From positions 1 through 14,025 of the forward strand of contig JAPLMO010000138.1 of the NCBI GenBank assembly GCA_026386995.1: DNA of 14,025 nucleotides. Direction: 5' to 3'. Below, piece by piece: positions 13,363-14,025 of the stretch; the stretch's first letter is position 1; each line of letters opens with the position of its first letter. The position numbers were made by a program, and so were the translations under genes. The DNA is from Planctomycetota bacterium (GTDB taxonomy: Bacteria > Planctomycetota > Phycisphaerae > FEN-1346). The notes under the pieces are model-generated. The model made no database searches. It saw only the letters and a list, made by a program, of their open reading frames with translations, and had not been told where the DNA came from.

Positions 13363-14025
13363 ATGCGGCTCTCCATCCGAATCCGGCTTATCCTGGCCAT
13401 GAACCTCCTGGTTGTGGGCGTGGGCGTGGCCGTCGGCTGGGCGGGCATCGAGGTGGCCGGCCGTGTGGTCGAGCATCGCCTGGTGGACGAGGCCGCACGG
13501 AACGCCGCCGGCATCTTCGGAACGATGCGGCTGCCGTTCTCGGACGTCATAATGACGCGCCTGCGGCAGATTTTAGGGGCGGAGGTTGCGGCCGGGCCCG
13601 TCAACCAGCCGATGGTCATTTCGACCAGCCTGCCGGAGGCCGAGGCCAAGGACCTGCGCACCCGCCTGGCGCAAGGTCCGTTGCCTCGCCGCACGCTTTT
13701 GGCCGGCAACGTTTACCTGGTGGGCCAGGCCGAGGCGCCCGAGCGCGGCCCGGCCTCGTCCGCGGACGAGCCGATGCGCCTGTACGTGCTCGTACCCGAA
13801 TCGCAGGTTGCGGCCGCCAAGCAGGCGTCGGAGCGGACGATCGCGTGGGTCACGGTGGCGGCCATTGTGGCGGCCACGCTGCTGGCGTTCTGGCTATCGT
13901 CGAGCATTCTGCGTCCGATCCGGCGCCTGGCGACGCGGATGGACCTTCTCTCGGAGCAGGCGTCGGAGGAGGGGTTCTCCGGCAGCCGGGATGAGGCGGC
14001 CACGGCGGCGCCGGCCGAGATCGCC
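13363..14025 (+). CDS. Membrane sensor histidine kinase, N-terminal part (3' cut by window)
   Basis: The frame is open from the ATG at 13363 to the right edge (221 codons, no stop). It starts MRLSIRIRLILAMNLL with a first membrane segment at about residues 8-28. An extracytoplasmic sensor domain (about 30-157) follows, then a second membrane segment (about 159-178, WVTVAAIVAATLLAFWL). A HAMP-type linker begins SSSILRPIRRLATRMD. The kinase core would lie beyond the window. This layout is standard for two-component sensors. No good ribosome binding site precedes the ATG, so the start is moderately certain. The helix-turn-helix fragment just upstream suggests its partner is, or was, an NtrC-class regulator. 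The ligand cannot be inferred. Confidence 0.82.
   Translation, partial: MRLSIRIRLILAMNLLVVGVGVAVGWAGIEVAGRVVEHRLVDEAARNAAGIFGTMRLPFSDVIMTRLRQILGAEVAAGPVNQPMVISTSLPEAEAKDLRTRLAQGPLPRRTLLAGNVYLVGQAEAPERGPASSADEPMRLYVLVPESQVAAAKQASERTIAWVTVAAIVAATLLAFWLSSSILRPIRRLATRMDLLSEQASEEGFSGSRDEAATAAPAEIA

Noticed and set aside
13296..13994. 232-codon plus-strand frame overlapping the right-hand sensor kinase
   Set aside because: Wrong frame: Gly/Arg-rich product without domains, while the frame from 13363 gives membrane segments and a HAMP linker.

Overview
The window is GC-rich, bacterial DNA, most likely from a planctomycete. The best clue is the large repeat protein at 8840-11275, whose N-terminus carries the LExLESRLLLSA-type motif known from planctomycetal surface and exported proteins. 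TGA, TAA and TAG are all used as ordinary stops. This matters because one gene carries an in-frame TGA that looks like selenocysteine.

Left edge (1-1081): the end of a KdpD-type sensor kinase, then KdpE, the two-component pair that controls high-affinity potassium uptake. The gap after it holds a decayed C-terminus of another histidine kinase on the minus strand.

Metalloid-like module (1516-5202): a consensus promoter with an internal inverted repeat drives a PadR-type regulator. An aquaglyceroporin and an overlapping CobW/P47K-type GTPase follow. A class I SAM-dependent methyltransferase faces them across a large hairpin. All four proteins have cysteine clusters (CPC, CxC, CxCC or CCC). I infer thiol-mediated handling of a metal or metalloid, with arsenite the leading guess. 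The methyltransferase leader holds a 35-codon reading frame with a strong ribosome binding site, then two overlapping hairpins.

Envelope redox operon (5781-8704): a DUF3034-like outer-membrane barrel protein, an exported TlpA-like thioredoxin (CPPC) with a helical C-terminal extension, and a thioredoxin-like lipoprotein. In the last, the first cysteine of the CxxC motif is an in-frame TGA (UPAC). A SECIS-like hairpin lies at a suitable distance after that TGA. This is the most interesting signal in the window.

Surface protein and right side: after a minus-strand terminator comes the 811-residue beta-solenoid-like repeat protein, then an exported or membrane-anchored DJ-1/PfpI protein. About 800 bases without a recognisable gene follow, holding nested inverted repeats and a textbook minus-strand terminator with no visible gene to terminate. 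A fragment of a Fis-type helix-turn-helix (C-terminus of an NtrC-class response regulator) then precedes a new sensor histidine kinase that runs off the right edge.
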